The position numbers were made by a program, and so were the translations under genes. A DNA stretch of 64,000 nucleotides from Blastomonas natatoria. GTDB lineage: Bacteria; Pseudomonadota; Alphaproteobacteria; Sphingomonadales; Sphingomonadaceae. The stretch is from NCBI RefSeq assembly GCF_003201955.1, contig NZ_QJJM01000001.1, forward strand, positions 124,001 through 188,000, written 5' to 3'. The notes beneath the pieces were generated by a model. That model worked only from the letters and a program-made list of their open reading frames with translations, was not told the DNA's origin and made no database searches. Every line of letters begins with the position of its first letter. Position 1 is the first letter of the stretch. Shown piece by piece: positions 43,710 to 53,466 of this stretch.

Positions 43710-45227
43710 ATGCAGACGGGCTTGCAGGAGAGACTTGAGTTTTACGAACTGGACCACACAGACAGTTCCACCTTCCGCAGGGTGAAGCGGTCGCTCGGTC
43801 GGCACGTCAACCGCGCACTCGAGAAATTCTATCGCAAGGTGGGCGGCATTTCCGAACTCAAGGGCTTTTTCAGCGACAGCTCGCGCCTGCAATACGCCAA
43901 GAACGCGCAGCACAGCCACTGGATGAAAATCTTCGGTGACGGCCTTACCGACGATTACATGAAGCGCGCTGTCGGCGTCGGGCAGGTCCATGCCCGGATC
44001 GGACTGGAGCCTAAATGGTATGTCGGCGGCTATGCCCTGATCCTCGAAGAGATGATCCACGGCATGATCTCGCCCGGCTATCTGCGCTTCATGCCCGGCA
44101 GGCGCAAGCTGGCCAAGGACGTTGCGGCCCTGGTCAAGGTTTCGCTTCTCGACATCGATGTCGCGCTTTCAACCTATTTCGTCGACGCCGAGGAAAAGGT
44201 GCGTGGCGTTGTGCTCGGTCAGATGGGCAGCGCGCTCAAGCGCATGGCCGAAGGCGACCTGACCACCCAGATGAGCGGGCTGCCGCCCGAATATGCGCAG
44301 GTCGAGAAGGATTTCAACGCCGCCACGGCCGCGCTGCGCGAGACGCTGCTGGCGGTGAGTTCCAGCGTCAGCGTGATCTCCTCGGGCAGCGGCGAAATCC
44401 GCACCGGCGCCGACGACCTGGCCTCCCGCACCGAAGAGCAGGCTGCCTCGCTGGAGGAAACCGCAGCCGCGATGCGCGCTGCCACCGAAATGGTGCAGGA
44501 AACCACCCGCAGCGCTGTCGCCGTCAATGCCGAAATGGCCAAGATGCAGGCCGAGGCCACCGAAGGCGGGGTGATCGTGGGCAAGGCCGTCAGCGCCATG
44601 GATTCGATCGAGAAATCGTCGAGCGAGATCGGCAAGATCATCACCGTGATCGATGGCATTGCGTTCCAGACCAACCTGCTGGCACTCAATGCCGGGGTGG
44701 AAGCGGCTCGCGCGGGCGATGCCGGCAAGGGCTTTGCCGTCGTGGCGCACGAGGTGCGGGCGCTGGCCCAGCGCTGCGCCGACGCCGCGCAGGAGATCAA
44801 GACGCTGATCAGCAACAGCACCGAACATGTCGACAATGGCGTGAAACTTGTCGGCGAAACCGGCACCATGCTGACCCGGATTGTCGAGAGGGTCGGCGAG
44901 GTGAGCGAGGTGATCACCCGCATCGCCTCGTCTGCAGAAAGCCAGTCGGCCAGCATGATCCAGGTCAATTCCGCAGTCGGCGACATGGACAAGATGACGC
45001 AGCAGAATGCGGCAATGGTCGAAGAGACCGCCGCTTCGGCGCGCAGCCTGGCCAACGAGGCCCAGGATCTGGCCGACAAGGTCTCGCGCTTCCAGCTCGG
45101 CCAGCAGGCCAGCGCCCCGATGGCGCGGATCGCCCATCGTCCCAGCCCGCGGAAGCCGGCGCGCGTGCCCATGGTTGCCGGCAATCTCGCGTTGCAGCAG
45201 GATGACGAGGATTGGTCGGAATTCTGA
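43710..45227 (+). CDS. Globin-coupled methyl-accepting chemotaxis protein (HemAT-like)
   Basis: The 505-residue soluble receptor has an N-terminal protoglobin sensor (about 1-170) with proximal haem ligand H94 ([21 protein letters not shown] region), a short linker, and an MCP signalling domain (about 215-470) with the [21 protein letters not shown] hairpin tip. There is no membrane segment, so it is cytosolic and would sense O2 or another gas. The protein ends DEDWSEF, an xWxxF pentapeptide like NWETF that tethers the CheR methyltransferase. No che genes are near. A TTAGGAGAAAAGGAA ribosome-binding region is present. Confidence 0.92.
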   Translation: MQTGLQERLEFYELDHTDSSTFRRVKRSLGRHVNRALEKFYRKVGGISELKGFFSDSSRLQYAKNAQHSHWMKIFGDGLTDDYMKRAVGVGQVHARIGLEPKWYVGGYALILEEMIHGMISPGYLRFMPGRRKLAKDVAALVKVSLLDIDVALSTYFVDAEEKVRGVVLGQMGSALKRMAEGDLTTQMSGLPPEYAQVEKDFNAATAALRETLLAVSSSVSVISSGSGEIRTGADDLASRTEEQAASLEETAAAMRAATEMVQETTRSAVAVNAEMAKMQAEATEGGVIVGKAVSAMDSIEKSSSEIGKIITVIDGIAFQTNLLALNAGVEAARAGDAGKGFAVVAHEVRALAQRCADAAQEIKTLISNSTEHVDNGVKLVGETGTMLTRIVERVGEVSEVITRIASSAESQSASMIQVNSAVGDMDKMTQQNAAMVEETAASARSLANEAQDLADKVSRFQLGQQASAPMARIAHRPSPRKPARVPMVAGNLALQQDDEDWSEF

Positions 45228-45240
45228 CGGTCCACGGATG

Positions 45241-45277
45241 CACCGCCGCCATTGGGTCTGCGGCGGTGTAATTTTAC
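45241..45277 (+). terminator. Rho-independent terminator after chemoreceptor gene
   Basis: A perfect 9-bp GC-rich stem (45241-45249 with 45260-45268, ten-base loop) followed by TAATTTTA lies 13 bases after the stop codon. Confidence 0.75.
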
Positions 45278-45349
45278 TTGTCACGGGCGGGTTAACCGTC
45301 GCTTATCCTCTGCCTGCCATATCCGGGTGTCGCACAGGGAGAGAGCCAC

Positions 45350-46570
45350 ATGCTGCATGTCGATCATCGCAACCTGCGCGCCGGTGCCCTGGCGCTGGGA
45401 GCGATCGACTGCGTGCAGGTGGCGGGGGTCTCTCCGGAGACCGATCAGCTCGCCGCGTCCGCCCCGGACGGGCAAGGATTCCTGCGCGGCGCCTGGTTCT
45501 GCCGCGGTGAGCCCGAGGCCATCACTACCCTCGTCGCACGCCGGGGCGATGGCAGCCCGATTCTTGCACTGCCGATGCGGCATCTGGGCCCGGCAGGCTT
45601 GAGGGCCAGGTCGCTGGCGGGAAGCTACTGGCCGTATCGCAGCGCCGCGATAGACCCCAGCACCGGCGTGGGCGACATGCGCGCCGTGCTGGAGCACCCC
45701 GTCACTCAGGAGATGATCGGCCCGCTGCTGCGTCTCGGCCCGATCTATCACGATGATCGCCTGGCGCAGCTGATGATGGCGGCGGCCGATGCGATGGGCT
45801 GGCATGTCCTGATCCGCGACATGGGGCAAAGCTGGGTTCAGCATCTGCCGCCGCCTGGCTCGCCCGATGTCTGGCCCAGCAAGTCGCGGCGCAAGAAGGT
45901 CCGACGCCTTTCGGCCCGGCTGGAAGAGCAGGGCCCGCTTACAGTCCGGATCGTGCGCGGGGCTGACTGGTCGCGACAGATATTCCAGGACCTGGCGCGG
46001 ATCGAGGAAAACAGCTGGGTAGGCAAGCGCACAGATCGCAGCGGCGCAAAGTTCCTGAATCCTCAGATGATGGCGCATTGGCAACGGGTCGTGGTCGATC
46101 CGGAACTTGCCGACATGCTGACAGCGACGCTGCTCTATGTCGCGGACCGGCCGATCGCCTTCTCGCTCGATCTGGTTGCTGGCACGGTGCAATATGGCAT
46201 CGCGAGCAGCTATGACGAGGAATTTGCTGACCGCTCGCCTGGCCAGATCGTTACCGTCCATGCTGTCGATCATACGATGGCGCGCGGAGTGCGGCTGATC
46301 GACTGGGGGGCGGGGGATAGCGGCTACAAGCAGGAGCTTGGCGCCGTTCCCGGATCGCGGATCCAGGACATCCTGCTGGTGCGCGGGGCATCTGTCGCTG
46401 CTGCACTGCGCCCGCGCTGGGAGGAAACGGTCGGGTCGGGCACGTTGGCAATCGCCGCCGGGCTGGCGGATGCCGTCCGGGTTTCATCCATCCCGACGAG
46501 CCTGACCTTGCGCCGATTGCTGATGTCGGGCCTGGCCCTGTCCGCCGCCGCATCGCTGCTGGCGGAGTGA
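45350..46570 (+). CDS. GNAT-like acyltransferase of the CelD/BcsL (Acetyltransf_6) type
   Basis: The 406-residue cytosolic protein resembles CelD-type N-acyltransferases of exopolysaccharide and cellulose loci: a GNAT-like double domain with KSRRKKVRRLSARLEEQGP in the middle, ENSWVGKRTD and the C-terminal DWGAGDSGYKQELGA block that marks the family. The start at 45350 has GGGAGAGAGCC upstream. No polysaccharide genes are adjacent; it stands alone between the chemoreceptor and the DAB cluster, so its substrate is unknown. It converges with dabA (16 bases between stops). Confidence 0.8.
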   Translation: MLHVDHRNLRAGALALGAIDCVQVAGVSPETDQLAASAPDGQGFLRGAWFCRGEPEAITTLVARRGDGSPILALPMRHLGPAGLRARSLAGSYWPYRSAAIDPSTGVGDMRAVLEHPVTQEMIGPLLRLGPIYHDDRLAQLMMAAADAMGWHVLIRDMGQSWVQHLPPPGSPDVWPSKSRRKKVRRLSARLEEQGPLTVRIVRGADWSRQIFQDLARIEENSWVGKRTDRSGAKFLNPQMMAHWQRVVVDPELADMLTATLLYVADRPIAFSLDLVAGTVQYGIASSYDEEFADRSPGQIVTVHAVDHTMARGVRLIDWGAGDSGYKQELGAVPGSRIQDILLVRGASVAAALRPRWEETVGSGTLAIAAGLADAVRVSSIPTSLTLRRLLMSGLALSAAASLLAE

Positions 46571-46586
46571 CAGGGCGCAGGGTGCC

Positions 46587-49010
46587 TCAGGCCGCCAGGT
46601 CCTGCTCGATCATCGCCTGGCCCCGGCCATCCACCCGTTCCCAGCCCAGATTGCCGGTATAGCGCCAGGCCAGTTCGCCCGAGGCGCCCAGGGCGAACAG
46701 ATGCAGCCAGCGATTGTCGAACAGCGCGCGCACGCCTGCATGCCGCTCGAGAATCGCGGTCATCGCCTCGACCGGGGCCTCGATGCAGACGCTCAGCCGG
46801 AGCGGCTCATGCACCAGTTCGCTGCCATCGTGCACCGACTGCCAGGGCAGGCCCGCGCGCAGCGTGCCGCCATTGCCCTCGACCACGCCGATCCCGCCGG
46901 TGACATTGTGGATAAGCTTGTTGCCGCCACCGAAGACATCGGGCGCGACCGAAGAGCCGTAATATTGCAGGCTGATCCAGCTGGCGACCACGACCGGTGC
47001 GGTCATGATCAGTTCCAGCACGCCAAAGCCCTGGTCCTGCTGCCATTCATAGTCATGCAGGAAGGCGCGACCCTCAAGGCTCTTGCCGCTGGTGCGGCTG
47101 CGCGGCGCGGCGATGAACGCCTTGCATCCCGCCAGCGCCCATTCGGGCCGGATTTCCGACCAGTCACGGCTGCGCTTGGCCACATCCGCTGCATTTTCGG
47201 CCCGCGGCAGGCGCAGCGCGCGTTCGCCCCGCGCGACCAGCCCGGCACTGGCCAGCCATGCCCGCGCCTGGGCAATCGCCCCGGCATGCTGCGGAGAGGG
47301 ATGGTCGCCGTCGTAGATCAGCACGCTGTCGGTCGTGGTGTCGTGCAGACCAGCCAGGAACAGGGTGCTCGCGGGAACGATGATGCCGTTGCCAGCCAGG
47401 CCTCCGCGCACCGCAGGCTCATTCAGCAGGCCCGCAAGCAGCCGCGCGTTGACCTCGCCCGAATAACCGCCGCACGCGCCGCAATGCAAGGCGCTGGCAT
47501 GGGGATTGTTGACCACATTGGCACCATGACCCACCAGCAGCACCAGCGGTGCGAAGTCCCGGGTGAGCGACATCGCGCGCAGGACGGCCGTTGCCGCATC
47601 GATCTTGTCCTGCAGGCTCAAGGCCGGGTCGGGTCGCGGCATGGGGTCGTTGGGAAGGCTGGTCTTCTTGAGCGCGAATGTGTCGCGCATCAGCTTGCCC
47701 AGATAGACGGGCCCTGCCGCCTCGACAAAGGCGAAGCTCGAGACCGCCGCCAGCTTGAACCGGCCCCAGGCGCGCTTTGCCCGCGACCGATAGCGTGCCG
47801 CCAGGTCATCCTGCACATGTTCGTGCCCGCCCGAGCAGGTGGTGAGCTTCGCATTGAGCAGCACGGGAAGCCTGTGCTCGGCCACGTCCGATGCAAAGCG
47901 CCTGTGCGATGCACCCAATCCGAAAAATCCTGCAAAGCCCAGTGTCCGGATCGCGGGATCGAGCGCCTCCAGCGACCTGCGGAATACCTCCGAGCGCACA
48001 TCGATGCAGAATGCCGCCTGCAGCACAGCCGGGGCTTCGCTGCTGCTGCCGGTATCGGCCGCGAGCGTTTCTCCGATTGCGCGCTGGCCTGCGCGTTCGG
48101 CGGCTTCCTGAAGGATCGCATCGACGATCTGATCGGCATCGGGCGCGACAGGCGCAGCATGGGCAGCGACGAGCTCTTCCCATGCTCCGGCAATCTGGCT
48201 GCGATACTGGGCAAGCAGCGCGTCTTCCCACATCAGCCGGATGCACAGCAGATCGGTCAGCGTGGCATCGTGCTGTCCGGCAAGCTCGGCCTGCCACAAG
48301 CGGTAGCGGCCCAGCTGCGCCCAGCCGCCCAGCGTCATCAGCAGCGCGTGGAAATAGGTCGGCATGGCGGCTTCGGGCAGCATCATGCGGGCGACGCTGG
48401 CGGCCAGCGCATCGCTGGCGCTGTCAGGCGCATCCGCGACGAAGCGGGCAAAGCCTTCAAGGCCTGCAATCTCTGGCGTCAGGTCATGCGTCGCGACATC
48501 CTGCCAGGCCCGATAGGCCGATTTGCCGCGCGGTGCCGCCCAGAGCGCCTGGCCTTCATCGCTCCATGCCGCGATCCAGTGCCCCAGCCGCTCGGCGATG
48601 ATACCGGGCCAGTCGATGCCGGAGACGCGCGCGGCGAGATCGGCAATGGTGGGCAAGGGATCCTTGCGGACATGGGGCCGCTGGCTCGCGAGCTTCAGCT
48701 CCGCAACACTGGCAGGGCAGGGAGTCAGGGTGCAGGCGGCAAGAGCGGCAGCAAGATCGCCTTCGGTGATCGCGCCGGAACCGATGCGTTCGCGATACCA
48801 GCTGCGCGGCATGGTCGCCGGGGCGTCGCTGACCCGCGCCAGCAAGGCTGCGGTCGTGGCAAGGTCGAGCTCTGCCTGACCCAGATAGGGGTTCACCGCC
48901 ACGCTGGAGGCCAGCGGCCAGACCGGGGGAATGGCGCGCGCAGCGGCATCGGCAAGCGGGGCGACATTGATGGTGGAGCCCTTGGGCATGGACAGGGTTT
49001 CTTGCATCAC
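46587..49010 (-). CDS. dabA: DabA-type inorganic carbon uptake subunit (DUF2309/YbcC)
   Basis: The 807-residue peripheral protein is of the DabA family, which couples cation-driven conversion of CO2 to bicarbonate with its membrane partner DabB. The carbonic-anhydrase-like zinc residues are present: FCIDVRSE (Cys and Asp near 335), a GHGANV His near 494 and HCGACGG Cys near 511. The N-terminal [16 protein letters not shown] is characteristic. A start at 49007 (second Met) is also possible. It is 31 bases after dabB. In a heterotroph this would supply bicarbonate for anaplerotic carboxylation; no RuBisCO or carboxysome gene is visible. Confidence 0.9.
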   Translation of the reverse strand: MMQETLSMPKGSTINVAPLADAAARAIPPVWPLASSVAVNPYLGQAELDLATTAALLARVSDAPATMPRSWYRERIGSGAITEGDLAAALAACTLTPCPASVAELKLASQRPHVRKDPLPTIADLAARVSGIDWPGIIAERLGHWIAAWSDEGQALWAAPRGKSAYRAWQDVATHDLTPEIAGLEGFARFVADAPDSASDALAASVARMMLPEAAMPTYFHALLMTLGGWAQLGRYRLWQAELAGQHDATLTDLLCIRLMWEDALLAQYRSQIAGAWEELVAAHAAPVAPDADQIVDAILQEAAERAGQRAIGETLAADTGSSSEAPAVLQAAFCIDVRSEVFRRSLEALDPAIRTLGFAGFFGLGASHRRFASDVAEHRLPVLLNAKLTTCSGGHEHVQDDLAARYRSRAKRAWGRFKLAAVSSFAFVEAAGPVYLGKLMRDTFALKKTSLPNDPMPRPDPALSLQDKIDAATAVLRAMSLTRDFAPLVLLVGHGANVVNNPHASALHCGACGGYSGEVNARLLAGLLNEPAVRGGLAGNGIIVPASTLFLAGLHDTTTDSVLIYDGDHPSPQHAGAIAQARAWLASAGLVARGERALRLPRAENAADVAKRSRDWSEIRPEWALAGCKAFIAAPRSRTSGKSLEGRAFLHDYEWQQDQGFGVLELIMTAPVVVASWISLQYYGSSVAPDVFGGGNKLIHNVTGGIGVVEGNGGTLRAGLPWQSVHDGSELVHEPLRLSVCIEAPVEAMTAILERHAGVRALFDNRWLHLFALGASGELAWRYTGNLGWERVDGRGQAMIEQDLAA

Positions 49011-49041
49011 GGCAAACTCCTTGTGGATCGGGTAGAGTGGC

Positions 49042-50601
49042 TCAGCGCGACCGCTTGAGTGTCCAGCCGCCGAGCAGGCGATCGAACACAGCGTTGGCGT
49101 ACAGTCCGTTCGACAGATGGACCCTGAGGCCGGCAGCGGCGGGGTGATAGGCCCAGAGCGGGAACATGGACTGGGCGATCGCGACCAGGCCGAAGCTGAC
49201 CACCGCCAGCATGATCAGCACCCATTCGAGCGGGCCAGGCGCCGGCGGCATGGGAAGGGTTCCGAGCAGCAGCGCATCGGCTGCATGATGGAGCGCGAAA
49301 TAGCCAAGCGAGGCCGCGAGCGAATAGGCGACCATCCGGCGCATCAGCGCGACCGGCGCTGCGCCTGCCAGGCCCTGGGCCAGAAGATAGGCGACACCGA
49401 AGATCAGGATGGCGCCGAGTGCGATGGACTGCGGCGAGGTATCCTGGAAGCGGAAGGCAAAGCCGATGGCGACGTAGATGGCGAGCGCCGCGAGGAATGC
49501 CCCGGTCACCGCCTTGGCGCCGGGAATGGCGACCGGACCCGGCCGCCGCAGCGCTGCAATCCTTTCCACCGCGCCGCCCGAGGCGAGAAAGCTGTGCGCC
49601 TTGTACAGCGAGTGCGCGATGATGTGCAGCATCGCCAGAGGGAACAGCGCCAGGCCGCATTGCATGATCATGAAGCCCATCTGCGCAACGGTCGACCAGG
49701 CGAGCGAGGTCTTCACCGCAGGCTGGGTGAGCATCACCAGCCCGCCGAACATCGCCGTGAAGCCGCCGATCATGACCAGGCCGGCCATCACCGCTGGGGA
49801 GAGCAGCATGACATCGGCAAAGCGGATCAGGAGAAAGCCGCCGGCATTGATGACACCTGCGTGGAGCAGCGCCGAGACCGGGGTGGGCGCCTCCATGACC
49901 TCTGTCAGCCAGCCGTGCAGCGGGAATTGCGCGGACTTGATGACGGCTGCAAGGGCGAGGCCGAGCACGGCGAAGCGCAAGGCAGTGCTGCTTTCGCCGC
50001 CCTGTGCGGCTTGCAGGATCGTGGTGATGTCGCCCGTGGCATAGACGGCGAACAGCAGCGCGGCCGAGCCGATCAGCGCGAGGTCGGCAATGCGCGCGGT
50101 GATGTATTTCTTGCGTGCAGCGCGACGGGCAGCGGCGCGATCCGGATAGAAGAGCAGCAGACGATGCAGGCTGAAGCTGGTCGTGACCCAGAACAGCACC
50201 AGTTGCACCAGATTGCCCGCCAATGCGAACATCAGCACGCTGGCCAGGGTGAAGCTGAGCCATGCCTGAAACCGGGCGCGGCGTGGCTCGTCACCCAGAT
50301 AGGTGCGCGAGTAGCGCAGCACGACCCAGCCGACAAAGGCGACGAGGATCGTGATCGGCAGGCTGACGGCGTCGAGTCTGAGCGAAAAGCCGAGAGTCTG
50401 CCAGACCAGCAGATCGGCGGTGACAGGTCCCGCCATGATCAGTTGCGCGAGCGCTGCGATTGCAAGCCCTAGACAGGCCAATATGCCTGCTTCCAGGATC
50501 GGCCCGGTCAGGCGGGCACGGTGGTCTCCGGCCAACAGGGCGGCAGCGCCCAGTGCGGTGAATGCAGCAATGCCGATTGCAAGGCCAAGGGCGATGTCCA
50601 T
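49042..50601 (-). CDS. dabB: DabB-type proton-conducting membrane subunit (NuoL-like)
   Basis: The 519-residue integral membrane protein belongs to the complex-I antiporter-like family (proton_antipo_M): about 13-14 helices, [28 protein letters not shown] and the lysine/histidine-bearing [17 protein letters not shown] segment. Directly followed by dabA, it is the DabB subunit, not a respiratory NuoL; it lacks the long C-terminal lateral helix. It is preceded on the same strand by a LysR gene across 113 bases, which contains an imperfect GTTC...GAAC repeat (50699-50715). Confidence 0.9.
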   Translation of the reverse strand: MDIALGLAIGIAAFTALGAAALLAGDHRARLTGPILEAGILACLGLAIAALAQLIMAGPVTADLLVWQTLGFSLRLDAVSLPITILVAFVGWVVLRYSRTYLGDEPRRARFQAWLSFTLASVLMFALAGNLVQLVLFWVTTSFSLHRLLLFYPDRAAARRAARKKYITARIADLALIGSAALLFAVYATGDITTILQAAQGGESSTALRFAVLGLALAAVIKSAQFPLHGWLTEVMEAPTPVSALLHAGVINAGGFLLIRFADVMLLSPAVMAGLVMIGGFTAMFGGLVMLTQPAVKTSLAWSTVAQMGFMIMQCGLALFPLAMLHIIAHSLYKAHSFLASGGAVERIAALRRPGPVAIPGAKAVTGAFLAALAIYVAIGFAFRFQDTSPQSIALGAILIFGVAYLLAQGLAGAAPVALMRRMVAYSLAASLGYFALHHAADALLLGTLPMPPAPGPLEWVLIMLAVVSFGLVAIAQSMFPLWAYHPAAAGLRVHLSNGLYANAVFDRLLGGWTLKRSR

Positions 50602-50714
50602 CGTCTTTCCGTCTCCGTTCGGCCCCGGCGGGGCGTGCGTGACGCAGACCGATACGGTGATACGATCGATGTGGAAAATTCAATGAAAGGAAGATTTGGT
50701 TCTGAAATTTGGAA

Positions 50715-51596
50715 CTAGGCGATTCTGGCGATCTCGAGCAGCTGGTCGACCAGAGGGTGCGGAAAGCGCCGGGACTGGGTCATCGCATAAAAGGATTCAG
50801 TCAGCCCGGGAATGGGCATGATGTCGTGGAGACTGCCAATGTTGATCTCGTCGCGCACGACGATCGGGGGTACCACGCCCACCCCGGTTCCAGCGCGCAA
50901 CAGCAAGCGGAGCATGGCCATGTCATCGGCTTCAGCGACGATATTGGGGAGAATTCCGAGCCGGTCCACGAGCAGGTCGAAATCGGCACGAACCCCGGAA
51001 TCCGTAGCGGGAACCACCAGTCGCATGGTCGTCAGCAATTCGCGCAGCGCGGTGCGGCTGACGTCGACTTTCTGCGGACCGATCAGGCTGACCGGGATCT
51101 GGTCAACCAGATGGGCGACCCAGTTCGTTCCGCTGTCGCGAAACGGCAGGCGGTTGGTCAGCAGCACATCCAGTTCGTGCGCCTCGAGCGCCTTGACCAG
51201 GTCACGCAGCGAGCCAGAACGGATGACGATGTGCACATCGTCCCTGCCGACCATCGGAGCCAGAAACCGCATCTGAAAGTTGCGCGAGAGGGTCGATAGC
51301 GCACCGACGCGCAGGTGCCGTCGGCTGTTGCCGCTGCCTCCCGCAAAGGTCGCCATCATCTCGTTTGCGGTCTCGAACATGGTATCGGCATAGTTCAGCG
51401 CCACACGGCCCGCCTCGGTCAGCTCCAGCCTCCGCCCGCGCCGTTCAAACAGTTGATGTCCAATGCTTTCTTCAAGCAATTTGATCTGTGTGGAGAGCGC
51501 CGACTGCGACACGTTGAGCCGTCGCGCGGCATTGGTCAGGTTCCCGTCATGCGCCACCGCGTGAAAATATCGCAGGTGCTTGAAATTGAGGTGCAA
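50715..51596 (-). CDS. LysR family transcriptional regulator (CbbR-like position)
   Basis: I place the start at a TTG (51594-51596) because GGAG lies eight bases upstream and the HTH begins at LHLNFKHLRYFHAVAHDGNL; the ATG at 51704 would add an unrelated tail overlapping the promoter of the divergent gene. The product is about 293 residues with HTH (LTNAARRLNVSQSALSTQIKLLEE) and the LysR effector domain. It heads the block LysR-dabB-dabA, so regulation of inorganic-carbon uptake is the simplest inference. It is divergent from the ICDH-like gene. Confidence 0.85.
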   Translation of the reverse strand: MHLNFKHLRYFHAVAHDGNLTNAARRLNVSQSALSTQIKLLEESIGHQLFERRGRRLELTEAGRVALNYADTMFETANEMMATFAGGSGNSRRHLRVGALSTLSRNFQMRFLAPMVGRDDVHIVIRSGSLRDLVKALEAHELDVLLTNRLPFRDSGTNWVAHLVDQIPVSLIGPQKVDVSRTALRELLTTMRLVVPATDSGVRADFDLLVDRLGILPNIVAEADDMAMLRLLLRAGTGVGVVPPIVVRDEINIGSLHDIMPIPGLTESFYAMTQSRRFPHPLVDQLLEIARIA

Positions 51597-51717
51597 GATG
51601 GCGGCTCCATGCGCTTGTTCATCAAATTCGAACGTTATGGCAATTTTATTGAATTTCCGTGATGAACGCAATCGGTTTAGTCGGTTGGCTGTCACCTCCC
51701 GCAAAGGTCAGCCTCCC

Positions 51718-52920
51718 ATGGAAACGCGTCCCGAACAGCCTGATCTCCCCACTCACTTGCATCAGGTTGCGCGCGGGGGCGGTGCCCCTGACCGGATCCC
51801 CGCAGTTCAGTCCGGTCAGGGGCATATCGCACAGCGTCCGTCGCTCAGTCTGGTCGGGACATCGCAACTGGTACTGGCCGATCACGCCGATCTGCCCCCC
51901 GCCGACTGGCAGGACGCGCTCGATCGCCTCACCGATTGGCTCAAGCTGGACCTGCGGCATGTACCCTTGCGCCCGGCCGGGGCCTTGCGCCAGGTTGCCT
52001 CCTGGGCTTCGAACCAGCGCGCAGAGCCGCGTCCGGTGCAGTTCATACCGTGGCAGAATGTGTCCCCGGTGGCCTTTCAGGCAGGCGGCGATGCAGGGTT
52101 TCCGCGGGCCGACTGGGTGGCGAGCTATCTGCACGACCAGGGCACCGGCAAGCCGATCAAGGCCAGCACCCTGGACGTGATGCTGATGTCGCCGCATCCC
52201 GCCACCTGCCCGATCGATGAAGACTGTGCTGCCCCGCTGCCCCGCTCCGCGACCATGGAGGCGATGCTGCAGGCGGCGCAGGCCGAAGGGCGCAAGCGGG
52301 TCTGCATCATAGTGGATGCGCGCCGTCGCAATGCCTTGATCCGTCAGATGCTGGTGACGGGCCGTGCCGCTGCGCGCGACCAGCAGGAGATCGAAATCCT
52401 GCCGATCGAGGACGCCCTGTGCCATCTCGTGCGCCATGCCGCGCGCTGGGACGCGATCATCGTGCTGCCGGACCTGCGCAGCCTTGTCTTTGCGATGCTG
52501 GCCGAAACGACGGGAATCTGGGCGCCCTGGCCGATGCTGTGGCACCGGCGCGGCGTCAGCGCGATTACCGGCGAAGTGCTGGACGAGGCCGATAGCTCGC
52601 TTCCGCTCAACGCACCGCTGCTCGTCCAGGCGCTCGCACTGGCAGCGCAGCATGCAGGCCTGACCCATGTCGCCCAGCGGCTGATGCAGGGGGCTGCGCG
52701 TATCTGGGACAGCGGCATCATCACCCCCGGTCGGGGCTCGGTCGCTCCCTATGTCACCGAAGTGACTGACGCCGAATTCGTCCACCAGCTCTGCCGTGGC
52801 GCAGAGCAGCGTTCGCGCAAGGGCTCTACCTGGCGTGCCATTCCTGCTGCCTCGGTTTCCCCGTCACCCCGCAAGTCCCGACCCGCCCTTCGGCTCGTCG
52901 CCGCCAATGGAGAACAATAA
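51718..52920 (+). CDS. Protein resembling the isocitrate/isopropylmalate dehydrogenase fold (tentative)
   Basis: The 400-residue product (ATG 51718, AAAGGTCAGCCTCCC before it) has no strong family match that I recognise. Its C-terminal half resembles the decarboxylating dehydrogenase fold: VCIIVDARRRNALIRQ, WDAIIVLPDLRSLVFAML, and a terminal NAPLLVQALALAAQHAGL with AARIWDSGIITPGRG. The N-terminal ~150 residues, with WASNQRAEPRPVQFIPW, look unlike normal ICDH/IPMDH, and the usual Arg/Tyr/Asp metal set is not clearly present. It may be a diverged or non-catalytic member. It is followed by an ArsR-type gene one base later and is divergent from LysR. Confidence 0.5.
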   Translation: METRPEQPDLPTHLHQVARGGGAPDRIPAVQSGQGHIAQRPSLSLVGTSQLVLADHADLPPADWQDALDRLTDWLKLDLRHVPLRPAGALRQVASWASNQRAEPRPVQFIPWQNVSPVAFQAGGDAGFPRADWVASYLHDQGTGKPIKASTLDVMLMSPHPATCPIDEDCAAPLPRSATMEAMLQAAQAEGRKRVCIIVDARRRNALIRQMLVTGRAAARDQQEIEILPIEDALCHLVRHAARWDAIIVLPDLRSLVFAMLAETTGIWAPWPMLWHRRGVSAITGEVLDEADSSLPLNAPLLVQALALAAQHAGLTHVAQRLMQGAARIWDSGIITPGRGSVAPYVTEVTDAEFVHQLCRGAEQRSRKGSTWRAIPAASVSPSPRKSRPALRLVAANGEQ

Positions 52921-52921
52921 C

Positions 52922-53302
52922 ATGCCCAGCCGCAAGATCGTCGCCAATGAACTCGCAACCGTGCTGCGCCAGATTTCGCATCCCGATCGGATTCGCCTCA
53001 TCCAGAAGCTGCGCATCGGCGACCAGACGGTCAATGAAATGGCCGCCGCGCTCGACATCACGCCGACCCGGCTGTCCCAGCATCTGGCGGTGCTGCGCGC
53101 GCTGGGGCTGGTCGAGATCGAGAGCTTTGCGCAAAGCCGCGTTTATCGGCTGACCCAGCCGCAGCTGGCGCTCTGGCTGATCGATGGCATCGATTTCATC
53201 GCGCACCGCATCGGCAAGGTCAGCGACAGCGACGTGCAGCGCGCCAAGCAATTGTGGGAGGAGGATGCGCTCGAGCCGGTGGACACGGCCGAGGCCGCCT
53301 GA
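52922..53302 (+). CDS. ArsR-type winged-helix regulator
   Basis: From the ATG at 52922, one base after the preceding stop, the 126-residue protein has an ArsR-type winged helix: LATVLRQISHPDRIRLIQKLR, VNEMAAALDITPTRLSQHLAVLRALGLVE and a wing RVYRLTQPQ. It lacks the metal-binding CVC motif, so it is not a classic metalloregulator. The open frame from 52796 overlaps the previous gene and has no recognisable sequence before residue 43. It shares a transcript with the ICDH-like gene; together with the divergent LysR-dabB-dabA they make up the carbon-uptake neighbourhood. Confidence 0.85.
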   Translation: MPSRKIVANELATVLRQISHPDRIRLIQKLRIGDQTVNEMAAALDITPTRLSQHLAVLRALGLVEIESFAQSRVYRLTQPQLALWLIDGIDFIAHRIGKVSDSDVQRAKQLWEEDALEPVDTAEAA

Positions 53303-53414
53303 TTCCCGCCTGACCGGACACGAGACCTGCGCTGCATGGCGGCGGCGCAGTCGCCTTTACGCAGTCAGTCGGACCATTTCACGGCACGCAATTCACGGAA
53401 GGTCTTCAGCATGA

Positions 53415-53453
53415 ACCCTGTTCGCTTTTGGTTTTACCAGAAGCAACCAGGGT
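53415..53453 (+). promoter_or_regulatory. Long hairpin in leader of M28 peptidase gene
   Basis: ACCCTG (53415-53420) pairs with CAGGGT (53448-53453), and GCTTTTGGT (53424-53432) with ACCAGAAGC (53436-53444), giving a 15-bp stem with a 3x3 internal loop and a TTT loop. It ends 13 bases before the M28 start at 53467, so it may mask the ribosome-binding site or act as a terminator of the preceding ArsR transcript (no T-tract). Confidence 0.5.
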
Positions 53454-53466
53454 CTAAGACGGGGTA

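Noticed and set aside
46701-50472. Very long plus-strand frames (785 and 451 codons) opposite dabA and dabB
   Set aside because: dabA and dabB on the minus strand have full-length family sequence; the plus-strand frames lack any motif.
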